From positions 1,550,001 to 1,614,000 of the forward strand of contig NZ_CP053848.1 in assembly GCF_013201605.1 (NCBI RefSeq): 64,000 bases of DNA, given 5' to 3'. The DNA is from Campylobacter ornithocola. GTDB lineage: Bacteria; Campylobacterota; Campylobacteria; Campylobacterales; Campylobacteraceae. The translations under genes were made by a program, and so were the position numbers. The first letter of the stretch is position 1; the number at the start of each line of letters is the position of its first letter. This document shows positions 1 through 8,972 of the stretch, piece by piece. The notes beneath the pieces are model-generated. The model ran no database searches, was not told the DNA's origin, and worked only from the letters and a program-made list of their open reading frames with translations.

Positions 1-169
1 ATTTAAAAAACAAAAATTCCCCTACTACTAAGTCCATCACAGCATCACCTAAAAACTCTAATCTTTCGTTATTATAAGGCTTTTTATAACTTTTATGTGT
101 CAAAGCTTCGATGAGTAATTGCTCATTTTTAAAACAATATTTTAGTCTTTCTTGAAGTTTTTTAAGCAT
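1..169 (-). CDS. rnc: ribonuclease III, N-terminal part (runs off the window edge)
   Basis: Endonuclease that cleaves double-stranded RNA, acting in rRNA maturation and mRNA turnover. Translating the minus strand from the ATG at 169 gives [17 protein letters not shown] and then LTHKSY and [14 protein letters not shown], the signature of the RNase III catalytic domain with its metal-binding Glu and Asp. Only about 56 N-terminal residues are present; the rest lies beyond position 1. It overlaps the 3' end of rnhA by 8 bases, so the two genes are probably translationally coupled in one minus-strand transcript. Confidence 0.93.
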   Translation of the reverse strand, partial: MLKKLQERLKYCFKNEQLLIEALTHKSYKKPYNNERLEFLGDAVMDLVVGEFLFFK

Positions 170-602
170 TTATTGACCTTTCTTTTTGGAGCTTTAAGGC
201 TGCATTTCTTGCTAGTTCATCACAACGCTCATTCAACTCATGACCATTGTGCGCTTTAACCCAAAAAGCAGTTATTTTATGATCTTTAGCTACATTTAAA
301 TACTCTTTCCAAAGATCAATATTTTTTTTACCTTTAAAATCTTTTTTTATCCAATCTTGAAGCCACTCATTAATACTTTGAACCATTAAATTTGAATCTG
401 TATATAATTTTATCTCACACGGTTCTTTTAAAGCTTTTAAAGCTTCTATAATAGCCATTAACTCCATACGATTGTTTGTTGTATTCTCACATGCTCCACT
501 TTGTTCTTTTTGATAATTTTTGTAAGTTAAAATATAAGCCCATCCTCCAAAACCAGGGTTATTTAAACAAGAGCCATCGGTATAAATTTCAATATTTTTC
601 AA
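162..602 (-). CDS. rnhA: ribonuclease HI
   Basis: Degrades the RNA strand of RNA-DNA hybrids such as R-loops and Okazaki primers in the cytoplasm. The 146-residue length is typical of RNase HI. The four-carboxylate active site is complete: D9 in IYTDGSC, E47 in NNRMEL, D69 in LYTDSN and D128 in RCDELA, with the catalytic-loop His at about 118 (KAHNGH). It overlaps the upstream LapB-like gene by 4 bases and the downstream rnc by 8, so the three form a tightly packed minus-strand unit. The order rnhA-rnc is the same in C. jejuni. Confidence 0.96.
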   Translation of the reverse strand: MKNIEIYTDGSCLNNPGFGGWAYILTYKNYQKEQSGACENTTNNRMELMAIIEALKALKEPCEIKLYTDSNLMVQSINEWLQDWIKKDFKGKKNIDLWKEYLNVAKDHKITAFWVKAHNGHELNERCDELARNAALKLQKERSINA

Positions 603-1561
603 GCTTTTACCTCATAATAAATCTCACATTTTCCAAATTCATAACAAAATGGGCAATGATAAAAAAACAAAGGATTTTGATTTTTACAATTATTACACAC
701 ATAGGTAAAGCTAAGATTTGCACTTAGTTCATTATCGTTTAAAATTTTTAAAATTTTTAATTTATGATTTTTAATAGGAATGGATTTTGTGCTTAAATTT
801 TTTGCATAAAAAAACTCATGATATTTTTCATCTTCAAGATTAAGCGGATTTTTACACTCATTAAGCAAATCAATAACATTTTCAAATTTAGGCATTTGAG
901 TGAGTTTATCCTTATAATACAAAAAGCAAAGTCTTAAAATATACTCATTATCCTTACTTAAAGCTAAAATTTCTTTTACTTTTTGCTCTTGCTCTTTAGA
1001 GCTAGCTTGAGTCTTTAAAGCTTTTATTAAAGCTTTTTCTGCATATATATTTTCTCCAAGCTCAAACAAACATTCTAAAACATCTAAAACTTTATCATAG
1101 TCTTTAAGTTTTAAATATACAATTTTTAAAAGTTTTAAGCTTTCTTTATTGCGTGCTTTGATTTTCAAAGCATTTAGTAAAGCTTCCACGCTACGCTCTA
1201 AAAACCCTGCCTTAAGATAAACTTGTGCTAAAGAAAAAAAGATAAATTCTTTTTGATTAGCTTCATTTGATTTTTGCAAAGCTATAAGATAGATCCCTAC
1301 AGCTTTTTCAAATTCTCCACTTTTGGTAAAAATTTGGGCTAAAAAATTTAAATTTTCTATACTTAAATTAGCATTTTTTAAAATTTGTTGATGTGTGGAG
1401 TTGATTTCAAATTTCTTTACAAAACGATCAAGTTTACTTTTTTGATCTTTACTTGCAAAAATACGCCATATATAATGCGAACTAGCGATGATAAAAACCA
1501 AAGCTGTTAAAACAATAAGACCAAACAAAGGATCGCGGTATTCCACAAAGAAAAAATCCAT
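599..1561 (-). CDS. membrane-anchored TPR protein with C-terminal zinc ribbon, LapB/YciM-like
   Basis: Position matches the C. jejuni gene usually annotated as a periplasmic protein (Cj1637c-like). The sequence shows one transmembrane helix near residues 9-31, then helical repeats consistent with TPRs (for example FLAQIFTKSGEFEKAVGIYL, near residues 90-110), then a C-terminal ribbon with C289, C292, C303 and C306. This order (single N-terminal helix, cytoplasmic TPRs, rubredoxin-like ribbon reading YxCxxC...CPxC) is that of LapB/YciM, which in E. coli controls LpxC stability and lipooligosaccharide synthesis. At 320 residues it is shorter than the roughly 390 of E. coli LapB. The architecture is seen directly; the function is inferred. 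Confidence 0.7.
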   Translation of the reverse strand: MDFFFVEYRDPLFGLIVLTALVFIIASSHYIWRIFASKDQKSKLDRFVKKFEINSTHQQILKNANLSIENLNFLAQIFTKSGEFEKAVGIYLIALQKSNEANQKEFIFFSLAQVYLKAGFLERSVEALLNALKIKARNKESLKLLKIVYLKLKDYDKVLDVLECLFELGENIYAEKALIKALKTQASSKEQEQKVKEILALSKDNEYILRLCFLYYKDKLTQMPKFENVIDLLNECKNPLNLEDEKYHEFFYAKNLSTKSIPIKNHKLKILKILNDNELSANLSFTYVCNNCKNQNPLFFYHCPFCYEFGKCEIYYEVKA

Positions 1562-1635
1562 AATCTTGCAACTTAATTTTCAAATTTATGACAATTATAG
1601 CTAAATGCTTATATAATTTTCTTTAAGGTTTAAAG

Positions 1636-3423
1636 ATGATAGAACAAGCAAGTATAGAACAACTTTTACAAAAAACAGATATTGTTGATATCATAGCTCA
1701 TTATGTTGAAGTAAAAAAACAAGGCTCGGGTTATGTATGCGTTTGCCCTTTTCATGATGATAAAAATCCTAGTATGCATATTAATTCCATTAAGGGGTTT
1801 TATCATTGTTTTGCATGCAAGGCTGGGGGAAATGTTTTTAAATTTGTTATGGATTATGAGAAATTAAACTTTGTTGAAGCGGTGGAAAAAGTTGCCTCGT
1901 GGAGTAATTTCTCACTTACTTATACTTCAAAAAAACAAGGCAATAAAAAATCTATCATTCACATTTTACCCACTCTTAATGCCTTTTATAAACAAAATTT
2001 AGCTAAAAACAAAGAAGCTCTAGCTTATCTTTATAAAAGAGGCTTGAATGATGAAGATATTAGAACTTTCGAACTAGGTTTTGCACCAAGCTCCAATGAA
2101 ACATTAAGACTTTTACAAAATGAGCAAATAGAGCAAGAAGAAGCTCTAGAGGTAGGTGCTATAAAACAAAATGAAAATGGTATTTATGCAAGCTTTATCA
2201 ACCGCATTACTTTTAGCATTTATGATCATAAAAATTTGCTCATAGGCTTTGGTGGCAGAACTTTAGATGAAACAAACATGGCAAAATATGTTAATTCTCC
2301 TCAAAGCAAACTTTTTGATAAATCACGCGTTTTTTATGCACTCAACTTAGCAAAAGATGCCATTTATAAACAAAAAGAAATGATAATTTGCGAGGGCTAT
2401 ATGGACGCTATAGCCTTTCATAAGGCAGGATTTAAAAATGCTGTAGCAGTTTTAGGAACTGCTTTAGGAGAACACCATATACCTTTAATCAAACGATTTG
2501 AAACAAGAGTGATTTTGTGTTTTGACAATGACAATGCAGGATTTAATGCGGCAGTGCGTTCAGCACATTTGCTAAGCCTAGCAAAAATCGATGGGAAAGT
2601 AGTTTTAATAGAAGGTGGAAAAGATCCAGCTGAGCTTGTAGCAACTCATCAAGAAAAACTACTTTTTAATATTTTAGAAAAAGGTATAGAACTTGGAGAA
2701 TTTTATATAAGAAGTTTGATTGCAGGTTGTGATTTAAACTCAGCACTTAGTAAGCAAAAAGCCTTAGAAGAAGTGCAAAAATATACCTTTGGCCTTGAAC
2801 CTTTAATAGCTAATTCTTATACTACTTTAGTAGCAAATCTTTTGGGAGTAAATATTAGCGATATTAAACTTTCTAAAAATACTAAAAAAAATATAAGTTT
2901 TACCAGCCCTATCAAACAAAACAAAACCAACAATATAAGCGAATTAGAACTTTTAAAATTTTTATATGAAAATGATGAGGCTATAGGGCTTTTTAAACTT
3001 TTAAGTACAAAAGAATATTTTTTACACCAAGATATTGCTAAAGCTATTTTAGAACAAAAAGATTTTGAAGATCCTAACATAAGAGAGCTTTATGAATTTG
3101 AAAACATAAAAAATTTAAGCAATTTAGAAGAATTTTTATATGCTATTTGTAAAATCAACCTTGCTTATTTTAATAAATTAAAAAGTTTAAATTTAAAACA
3201 AGCCTTTAAAAAGCAAATTTATAATTTACTCAATCAAAATTTAGAAAAAATCAAAAAAAGCTATCAAAATGATGAAGTTTTTTTAAACCATTTGATAGAA
3301 GTTTTAAAAAGCGTGCATTTTTTAGATGATGAGGAAAATTTGGAATTATTTTTAAATAGACTACAAAAAAACATCAAAGATAAAAAAGCAATTCATTATA
3401 ACTTTGAAGATGAAATTTTTTAA
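1636..3423 (+). CDS. dnaG: DNA primase
   Basis: Synthesises RNA primers at the replication fork. The N-terminal CHC2 zinc finger has C37, H40, C58 and C61 (CPFHDDKNPS and HCFACKAGG). The catalytic core follows with the Toprim motifs CEGYMDAIAF and FDNDNAG. The C-terminal roughly 170 residues are Lys/Asn/Leu-rich and poorly conserved, as expected for the DnaB-interacting helical domain. At 595 residues it is of normal length. It is transcribed divergently from the rnhA-rnc unit across a 74-base gap. Confidence 0.97.
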   Translation: MIEQASIEQLLQKTDIVDIIAHYVEVKKQGSGYVCVCPFHDDKNPSMHINSIKGFYHCFACKAGGNVFKFVMDYEKLNFVEAVEKVASWSNFSLTYTSKKQGNKKSIIHILPTLNAFYKQNLAKNKEALAYLYKRGLNDEDIRTFELGFAPSSNETLRLLQNEQIEQEEALEVGAIKQNENGIYASFINRITFSIYDHKNLLIGFGGRTLDETNMAKYVNSPQSKLFDKSRVFYALNLAKDAIYKQKEMIICEGYMDAIAFHKAGFKNAVAVLGTALGEHHIPLIKRFETRVILCFDNDNAGFNAAVRSAHLLSLAKIDGKVVLIEGGKDPAELVATHQEKLLFNILEKGIELGEFYIRSLIAGCDLNSALSKQKALEEVQKYTFGLEPLIANSYTTLVANLLGVNISDIKLSKNTKKNISFTSPIKQNKTNNISELELLKFLYENDEAIGLFKLLSTKEYFLHQDIAKAILEQKDFEDPNIRELYEFENIKNLSNLEEFLYAICKINLAYFNKLKSLNLKQAFKKQIYNLLNQNLEKIKKSYQNDEVFLNHLIEVLKSVHFLDDEENLELFLNRLQKNIKDKKAIHYNFEDEIF

Positions 3424-3487
3424 ATAAAAACCTACATAAAGATTAAAAAACATTCACTACAATATACTAAAAATTCGAAAGGATAAA

Positions 3488-4471
3488 ATGAAAGCATTAG
3501 CACTTTTTAGCGGTGGGCTTGATTCTATGCTTGCTATAAAACTCATAACTTCTCAAGGTATAGAAGTAAAAGCTTTAAACATTAACATAGGCTTTGGTGG
3601 CACAAGTGATAAAAGTGAACTCATGACAAAACGTGCTGCTATGGCAGGGGCTAGTTTTGAAATGATAGATGTAAGAAATGCGTATTTACAAGAAGTTTTA
3701 TTTAACCCTCAATATGGCTATGGAAAACATTTTAACCCTTGTATAGATTGTCATGCCTTTATGTTTAAAACAGCTCTTTCTATGTTAAAAGATGAAAATG
3801 CAAGTTTTATCATCACAGGAGAAGTGGTTGGCCAACGCCCTATGAGTCAAAGAAATGATGCAATGGCAAAGGTTAAAAAACTAGCTCTTGATGAAGAAGA
3901 TTTAATCTTGCGACCAATGTGTGCTAAAAATCTACCCTTAACTAAGCCTGAACGTGAAGGTTGGGTTGATAGAGAAAAGTTAGAAAACATAAGCGGAAGA
4001 AGTAGAAAAAGACAACTTGAACTTGCCACGCAATTTGGTTTTGAAGACTTTGAAAGCCCGGGTGGTGGGTGCTTACTTACACTTGAAAGCTTTTCAAATA
4101 AAATTAAAGATTTCATTAAATTTGATAAAAATATGCAAGTTAATGATGCACAACTTTTAAAATATGGACGTCACTTAAGACTTCCAAATGGTTCCAAAAT
4201 GATAGTAGGTAGAAATGAGCTAGAAAATCAATTTTTAAAAGAATTAAAAACTCAAAAATATGAAGAATTAAAACTTTTTGATTTAATAGGTGCTTATTCT
4301 TTAGTAGATGAAAATATTAATCCACAAGATCTTGAACTTGCTCTAAGTATAGCGCTAACTTATGCTAAAACTCAAAATAACACAAAATACAAAATAGGCT
4401 TTAAAGATAAAATTTTCCAAAGTATGGCTTTTGAAGATAAAAATAAAATTCAAGAGTATTTTATAAATTAA
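3488..4471 (+). CDS. PP-loop ATPase, ThiI/MnmA-like putative tRNA-thiolation-type enzyme
   Basis: The N-terminus reads ALFSGGLDSMLA, the ATP-pyrophosphatase P-loop used by enzymes that adenylate a substrate (tRNA thiolases, argininosuccinate synthase, QueC). Further motifs are CIDCH near residue 82, ITGEVVGQRPMSQ near 118, and SPGGGCLLT near 195. The paired CxxC and later Cys are consistent with sulfur transfer or an Fe-S cluster. The C-terminal roughly 110 residues form a separate small domain. Such proteins are often annotated as thiouridylase or ThiI-like in Epsilonproteobacteria, but the substrate cannot be read from the sequence. Ribosome site AAAGGA precedes the ATG. It is followed by a strong terminator. 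Confidence 0.7.
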   Translation: MKALALFSGGLDSMLAIKLITSQGIEVKALNINIGFGGTSDKSELMTKRAAMAGASFEMIDVRNAYLQEVLFNPQYGYGKHFNPCIDCHAFMFKTALSMLKDENASFIITGEVVGQRPMSQRNDAMAKVKKLALDEEDLILRPMCAKNLPLTKPEREGWVDREKLENISGRSRKRQLELATQFGFEDFESPGGGCLLTLESFSNKIKDFIKFDKNMQVNDAQLLKYGRHLRLPNGSKMIVGRNELENQFLKELKTQKYEELKLFDLIGAYSLVDENINPQDLELALSIALTYAKTQNNTKYKIGFKDKIFQSMAFEDKNKIQEYFIN

Positions 4472-4497
4472 ACTACCCTTTAAAGGGTAGTTTTTTT
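4470..4497. terminator. bidirectional intrinsic terminator
   Basis: A perfect palindrome (arms AAACTACCCTTT and AAAGGGTAGTTT, 12 bp each) followed by a T run lies between the convergent PP-loop ATPase and chemoreceptor genes. The A run on the other side suits termination from the minus strand as well. Confidence 0.85.
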
Positions 4498-6580
4498 AGA
4501 ATTTCTTTCTTCTAACCTCTGCCACAATATCAGCTGACATAGAATCAACTTCATTTGCTACAGAATTAGTTGCATGTGCAATTTGTGAGTTTTCTTTGGT
4601 TAAACCATCTATTACTGAGACAGATTGATTGATTTGTGAAATTCCTAAGGCTTGTTCTTTGATACTTTCACCCATTTCATTAATAGATTGAACTAAGATA
4701 TTAGTATTAGCTTCAATCTCACCTAAAGACTTTTGAGTTCTTTCTGCTAGATTTCTAACTTCATCAGCAACAACAGCAAAGCCACGTCCATGTTCACCTG
4801 CACGTGCTGCTTCAATAGCAGCATTTAATGCTAATAGATTGATTTGATCAGCAATATCTCTAATCACATCGGTTACATCTTTAATATCACTGCTTTGCTT
4901 AATAACTTCTTCGGTTCTTGCTGCAACTGCATTCATAGAAGCACTCATCTCTTCAACTGCAGCTGCACTTTCTTGTAAAGAATCAGCTTGTTTTTGTGCA
5001 CCTTCATTAAGTTTTAACACACTTTCTTTTAAAGCATCAGCCTTAGTTTGAAGCATTTCTCCTTGGCTTAATGAAGATTGAAGCATTTTTTTAATTTCTT
5101 CACCAACTGCATTAAGTGCTTTTTCTATTTCACCCTCTGCATTTGAAAGTTTATCTGAAAAATCAAGGTTTTGAAAGCTTGCAAAAACTCTTTCTATATC
5201 ATTTAAATCTTTACCAATTTTCTCTTGCATATCATCAAGCATTTTGTTTAACACTTCTTTTAATTCTACAAGTTTTGGATTAACAGGATTTGCTTCAATT
5301 CTTTGAGTAAAATGTCCTTTTTCTATATCACATGAAACTTCTAGGATATTTTGCACGGTAATTTCGTCTTTTTCTAAACATGTATGAATATACTGAACAT
5401 TTTCATTAATTGCTAAAGCCATTTTTCCAAGCTCATCATTATACCTTGGAGTTAAAACTTCCACAGTTGATATTTCATGATTTAAATACTTAAAGAATTT
5501 CATTAAATGGTCTTGTAGTCTTTGCACTCTAGTAGTAATCATACTTTTCATAACCCATCCAAGAACTAACACTATCACTACAATACCAACAAATCCCAAA
5601 ACCAATATTAAATTTCTAATTTCTGCAATAGGATTTAGGATAGTTTTTTCCGGAGCTATTGCCATTATTGACCATAAAATTCCAGTATTTGGCCATACCT
5701 CAAATACTTTTATAGCACCATGATATTTTCTATTTTCATCAGAAATATAATCTACATTTACAACTTTAGGCTCTTTTATAAGTTCCATTATATTGCTTGC
5801 ATTTTTATTAATATCAGTAATTTTTTTAGCTACAAAATCTAAATTAGGATGTGTAGCTATAACACCACCATTTGATAATAATATTCTTCTATCTCCATCA
5901 TACACAGATCTAGAAGGATCATTAAAATCATCTGCTAGTATTTGCATATCAAAAATCATACCTAATACACCTAATACTCTACCTCTTTTATCAACCAAAG
6001 GAGTTGCAATATTTGATCCATAGATTCTAGTTCCATTGATGTTAAACCATCTAGGCTCACCAAAATAAAGCTTATCACCTTTTAAAATATGATTCATACC
6101 TCTTGATGATGTGATTTCACTACTAGCTTCTATAGTTACCATACCACCTGGAGCTTTCATATTTGAATCTCTCATTAAGACCATAAATTCATTTTTATTG
6201 GTAAAATATTTATTATCAAGTCCCAAACTTCTATACTCCGCTCCATCTTTTAGATAATAATATCCATACGCAATATTTGGACTTGCATCTATAGTTTCAC
6301 CAAGAATATTTTCTATTCTTTTTTCTGATATAGGGCCTTCCTCAAGCAAAGTATTGAAGATTTTTTGAGTTCCAATGGCAGAAATAAAGAAAGATTTCAA
6401 AGCTGCTTCTGCTGAGTTGGTGTATCTAAAAACAGAAGTGATTAAAGTTTTGTTGATTTGTTCGTTTAAGGTGTCAGTTGATCTTTGTATTATAAACAAA
6501 GATATACTGCTTAAAACAATCACAACGGTAAAAACAACAATAGCAATAACTTTTGTACTAAGCTTTAGTTTTTTCCACAT
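4496..6580 (-). CDS. methyl-accepting chemotaxis protein with periplasmic dCache sensor
   Basis: Inner-membrane chemoreceptor that signals through CheA/CheW. Residues 12-30 are the first transmembrane helix. About residues 40-315 form a periplasmic sensor with double-Cache features ([27 protein letters not shown]). A second transmembrane helix lies near 320-345, followed by a HAMP-like linker and the cytoplasmic coiled coil with the conserved hairpin tip [19 protein letters not shown]. Length 694 is typical of Campylobacter group A Tlp receptors. The ligand cannot be deduced. The start is fixed by AAGGAG 7 bases upstream of ATG. It reads away from pbpC after a 187-base gap that contains a G tract. 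Confidence 0.92.
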   Translation of the reverse strand: MWKKLKLSTKVIAIVVFTVVIVLSSISLFIIQRSTDTLNEQINKTLITSVFRYTNSAEAALKSFFISAIGTQKIFNTLLEEGPISEKRIENILGETIDASPNIAYGYYYLKDGAEYRSLGLDNKYFTNKNEFMVLMRDSNMKAPGGMVTIEASSEITSSRGMNHILKGDKLYFGEPRWFNINGTRIYGSNIATPLVDKRGRVLGVLGMIFDMQILADDFNDPSRSVYDGDRRILLSNGGVIATHPNLDFVAKKITDINKNASNIMELIKEPKVVNVDYISDENRKYHGAIKVFEVWPNTGILWSIMAIAPEKTILNPIAEIRNLILVLGFVGIVVIVLVLGWVMKSMITTRVQRLQDHLMKFFKYLNHEISTVEVLTPRYNDELGKMALAINENVQYIHTCLEKDEITVQNILEVSCDIEKGHFTQRIEANPVNPKLVELKEVLNKMLDDMQEKIGKDLNDIERVFASFQNLDFSDKLSNAEGEIEKALNAVGEEIKKMLQSSLSQGEMLQTKADALKESVLKLNEGAQKQADSLQESAAAVEEMSASMNAVAARTEEVIKQSSDIKDVTDVIRDIADQINLLALNAAIEAARAGEHGRGFAVVADEVRNLAERTQKSLGEIEANTNILVQSINEMGESIKEQALGISQINQSVSVIDGLTKENSQIAHATNSVANEVDSMSADIVAEVRRKKF

Positions 6581-6614
6581 TGTATTTCTCCTTGATTAAA
6601 ATTATTTTTTCGTA

Positions 6615-6620
6615 ATTATA
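6615..6620 (-). promoter_or_regulatory. candidate -10 box of the chemoreceptor gene
   Basis: On the minus strand this reads TATAAT, 34 bases upstream of the chemoreceptor ATG, which would give a leader of about 28 bases. Campylobacter vegetative promoters typically show a good -10 box and AT-rich DNA without a clear -35. Confidence 0.5.
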
Positions 6621-6711
6621 AAAACTTATTATTAAAAAAATATAAAAAATATTTATTTTTTGTTTTATTTTTTAATAAAAATAAAATAGTTTATATTTTT
6701 TACACAAATGC

Positions 6712-6717
6712 TATAAT
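6712..6717 (+). promoter_or_regulatory. plus-strand TATAAT next to the intergenic G tract
   Basis: A perfect TATAAT on the plus strand ends 2 bases before the 11-G tract, placing the expected transcription start inside the tract. Transcription from here would run antisense into the 3' end of pbpC. No clear coding gene follows in this direction. Confidence 0.4.
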
Positions 6718-6719
6718 AT

Positions 6720-6730
6720 GGGGGGGGGGG
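6720..6730 (+). repeat. intergenic homopolymeric tract of 11 G
   Basis: Eleven consecutive G on the plus strand in a region that is otherwise almost pure A/T. It lies between the pbpC stop and the chemoreceptor start. Campylobacter uses G tracts of this length as slipped-strand contingency loci. Here the tract is not inside a recognisable long ORF: the ATG that overlaps its first base opens a frame of only eight codons at the present length. Confidence 0.95.
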
Positions 6731-6767
6731 AGTGGATTTTTTAAGTAATAATTTTTATTATTTATGT

Positions 6768-8972
6768 TTAAAATATATTAAAATTTATAAAATCATTCAT
6801 TCCACTTTCGCTAATAATATTAAGATTATATTTACCTTTTTTTAAATCTAGGGCTAAATTTTCTTCCTTGCCTTCAAAGATTAGTTCTTGATTTAAATAC
6901 CAAAAAAGCTTTTCATTTTCAGGATTTATAAGTTTTATTAGCAATTTTTGCTTACTTTTTAAGTCTTTTGGTAAAACGATATTAAGGTTATTTAATGGAT
7001 ATATAATCTTTAAACTTTGATTAGAACTTTGCAAATGTTGCTTTTCTTTGGCAAAAAATGCTTGTGCATTTGGAGGTAAATTTAAAATAATTTTTTTCTT
7101 AGCATAAATAAAATTTTCATCTAAAGAATTTACTTCTTTATTCTCATAGATAAAAATCTCTTTTAAAAATGGAGAAATTCTTAAAACATTTGCACTTTGT
7201 GGGTAAAGCGCTTCTTTAAAGTCAAATCTATAATCATATCTATATCCTGTTTGATTTTCTATTTTGATAGAAATTAAATCATCAGGTTGTTTAAATTCTA
7301 AATTAAGCCCATCAAGCAAACCTAAGAGTTCGAAAAACAACTCCCCTGCGATACTCACACCATATAAATTTGCATTTGCTTCTCCATTAAAATTTCCAAC
7401 CCACACTCCTAGAGTATATTTTGGAGAAGTTCCTATAGCCCAAGCATCTTTTCTACCATAACTTGTACCTGTTTTCCAAGAGATGATAGTATTAAAATCA
7501 TATTGTTTTAACCCTACTCTATCTAAACCCTTTAGTGTTTGTAATGTTAAAAAACTCGCTCCATCACTTATAAGTTTTTTATCTTTTTTAATAGATGTAT
7601 TTTCTTCATATAAAATTTCTTTAAAATTTCCATAGTTTCCAAGCCCTAGATAAATTTTAACCATATCCTCTAAGCTAAATTCTTTTGTACCTAAAATCAA
7701 AGAAAGTCCATACTTTTTAAAATTTTCATCTTCATAGTTTAAAATATCTTTGAGTTTATAAAAAAATTTCTCATAGCCATACTCTGAGAGTAAACCCACA
7801 AAGGGGATATTGAGTGATTTTTGCAAAGATTCTTTTGCACTAACAAAACCATGGTATTTTTTGTTTGCATTTTGTGGGGCAAAATTAGAAAAAAATGTAG
7901 GTACATCAAGCATTAAAGACTCAGGTGCTATAAGACCATCATCTATAGCAAAAGCAAAAAGCAAAGGTTTTAATACTGAACCCACGCTACGCTTTGCTAC
8001 AACCCCATCAACTTGACCAAAAGTTGTAAAATCATAAAAATCATTTGATCCAACATAAGCTAAAACCTTATTTGTCTTAGTATCTGCTAGTAATATAGCT
8101 AAATTTTTTATACCTTTTTGATGAAGTTTATAAGAATACTCTTTGGCTTTTTTTTCAAATTTGATTTGAATTTTTTTATCTATACTAGAAATGACTTTTT
8201 CTTTATCAACCAAAAGTCTACGTGCTAAATGTGGGGCTAAGTTTTTTCTTGCTTTAAAACTAGGAAGCTTTTCAGCCTTTGCAAGAGTTAAAATATCTTT
8301 AGAAAAATATCCCTTTTCAAAAAGCCTGTCAAGCAAAGCATTGCGTTTTTTTAAAAGCTTATCTTTATTTTTTTCAAGATTAATCAAACCTGGATTATTT
8401 GGAAGTACAGCAAGCAAAGCTGCTTCGCTCCAAGTAAGGTTTTTTAAATCTTTTTCAAAATAAAACAACCCAGCACTTGCAACACCTACTAAATTTCCAC
8501 CATAAGGAGCATTATTTAAATAAAGTCTTAGAATTTCTTCCTTGTCATAAGCATTTTCTAAAGCAAAGGCTTTGATGATTTCATTGAATTTATTAAAATA
8601 TGTGCGTTTATTTTGTTCTAAAAGCTTAATTGTTTGCATAGAAATCGTGCTAGCACCACTTCTTTTGCTTGAAAAAAGATTATTTTTAAAAGCTCTTATA
8701 ATAGCTAAAAAATCTACTCCATAATGAGAATAAAAGTTTTTATCCTCATATAAAACAACTGCGGTTTTTAATTTTTGCGGTATAAACTCACTTTCTAAAT
8801 GCCACTGCTCATTAGCATCTAAAAATACACTGAGAATTTCTTTGTTTTTATCAAGCAAAACCTTACTATATGTACCTTTAAACAAATCCTTGCTGTCAAA
8901 ACTAAAATAGACAAAGCCTATGTAAAAACATAGGCTTAAAAAGCATATTGCAAGGCTTATTTTTATTTTCAC
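6768..8972 (-). CDS. pbpC: penicillin-binding protein 1C (bifunctional peptidoglycan glycosyltransferase/transpeptidase)
   Basis: Inner-membrane enzyme with a periplasmic catalytic part. After an N-terminal membrane anchor, the GT51 glycosyltransferase domain carries EDKNFYSHYGVD and GASTISMQ. The transpeptidase domain has the SxxK active-site motif in SVGSVLKPLL and KTGTSYGRKDAW. A C-terminal roughly 90-residue beta domain matches the PbpC-specific extension. At 734 residues the length is normal. It overlaps the alpha-2-macroglobulin gene by 4 bases, the widely conserved pbpC/yfhM pairing. Family knowledge suggests the pair repairs and guards breached cell wall; that role is inferred for this organism. 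Confidence 0.95.
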   Translation of the reverse strand: MKIKISLAICFLSLCFYIGFVYFSFDSKDLFKGTYSKVLLDKNKEILSVFLDANEQWHLESEFIPQKLKTAVVLYEDKNFYSHYGVDFLAIIRAFKNNLFSSKRSGASTISMQTIKLLEQNKRTYFNKFNEIIKAFALENAYDKEEILRLYLNNAPYGGNLVGVASAGLFYFEKDLKNLTWSEAALLAVLPNNPGLINLEKNKDKLLKKRNALLDRLFEKGYFSKDILTLAKAEKLPSFKARKNLAPHLARRLLVDKEKVISSIDKKIQIKFEKKAKEYSYKLHQKGIKNLAILLADTKTNKVLAYVGSNDFYDFTTFGQVDGVVAKRSVGSVLKPLLFAFAIDDGLIAPESLMLDVPTFFSNFAPQNANKKYHGFVSAKESLQKSLNIPFVGLLSEYGYEKFFYKLKDILNYEDENFKKYGLSLILGTKEFSLEDMVKIYLGLGNYGNFKEILYEENTSIKKDKKLISDGASFLTLQTLKGLDRVGLKQYDFNTIISWKTGTSYGRKDAWAIGTSPKYTLGVWVGNFNGEANANLYGVSIAGELFFELLGLLDGLNLEFKQPDDLISIKIENQTGYRYDYRFDFKEALYPQSANVLRISPFLKEIFIYENKEVNSLDENFIYAKKKIILNLPPNAQAFFAKEKQHLQSSNQSLKIIYPLNNLNIVLPKDLKSKQKLLIKLINPENEKLFWYLNQELIFEGKEENLALDLKKGKYNLNIISESGMNDFINFNIF

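Noticed and set aside
4496-6580. Chemoreceptor as a truncated gene because it stops soon after the signalling tip
   Set aside because: Length and end match full-length Campylobacter group A receptors; no remnant follows before the terminator.
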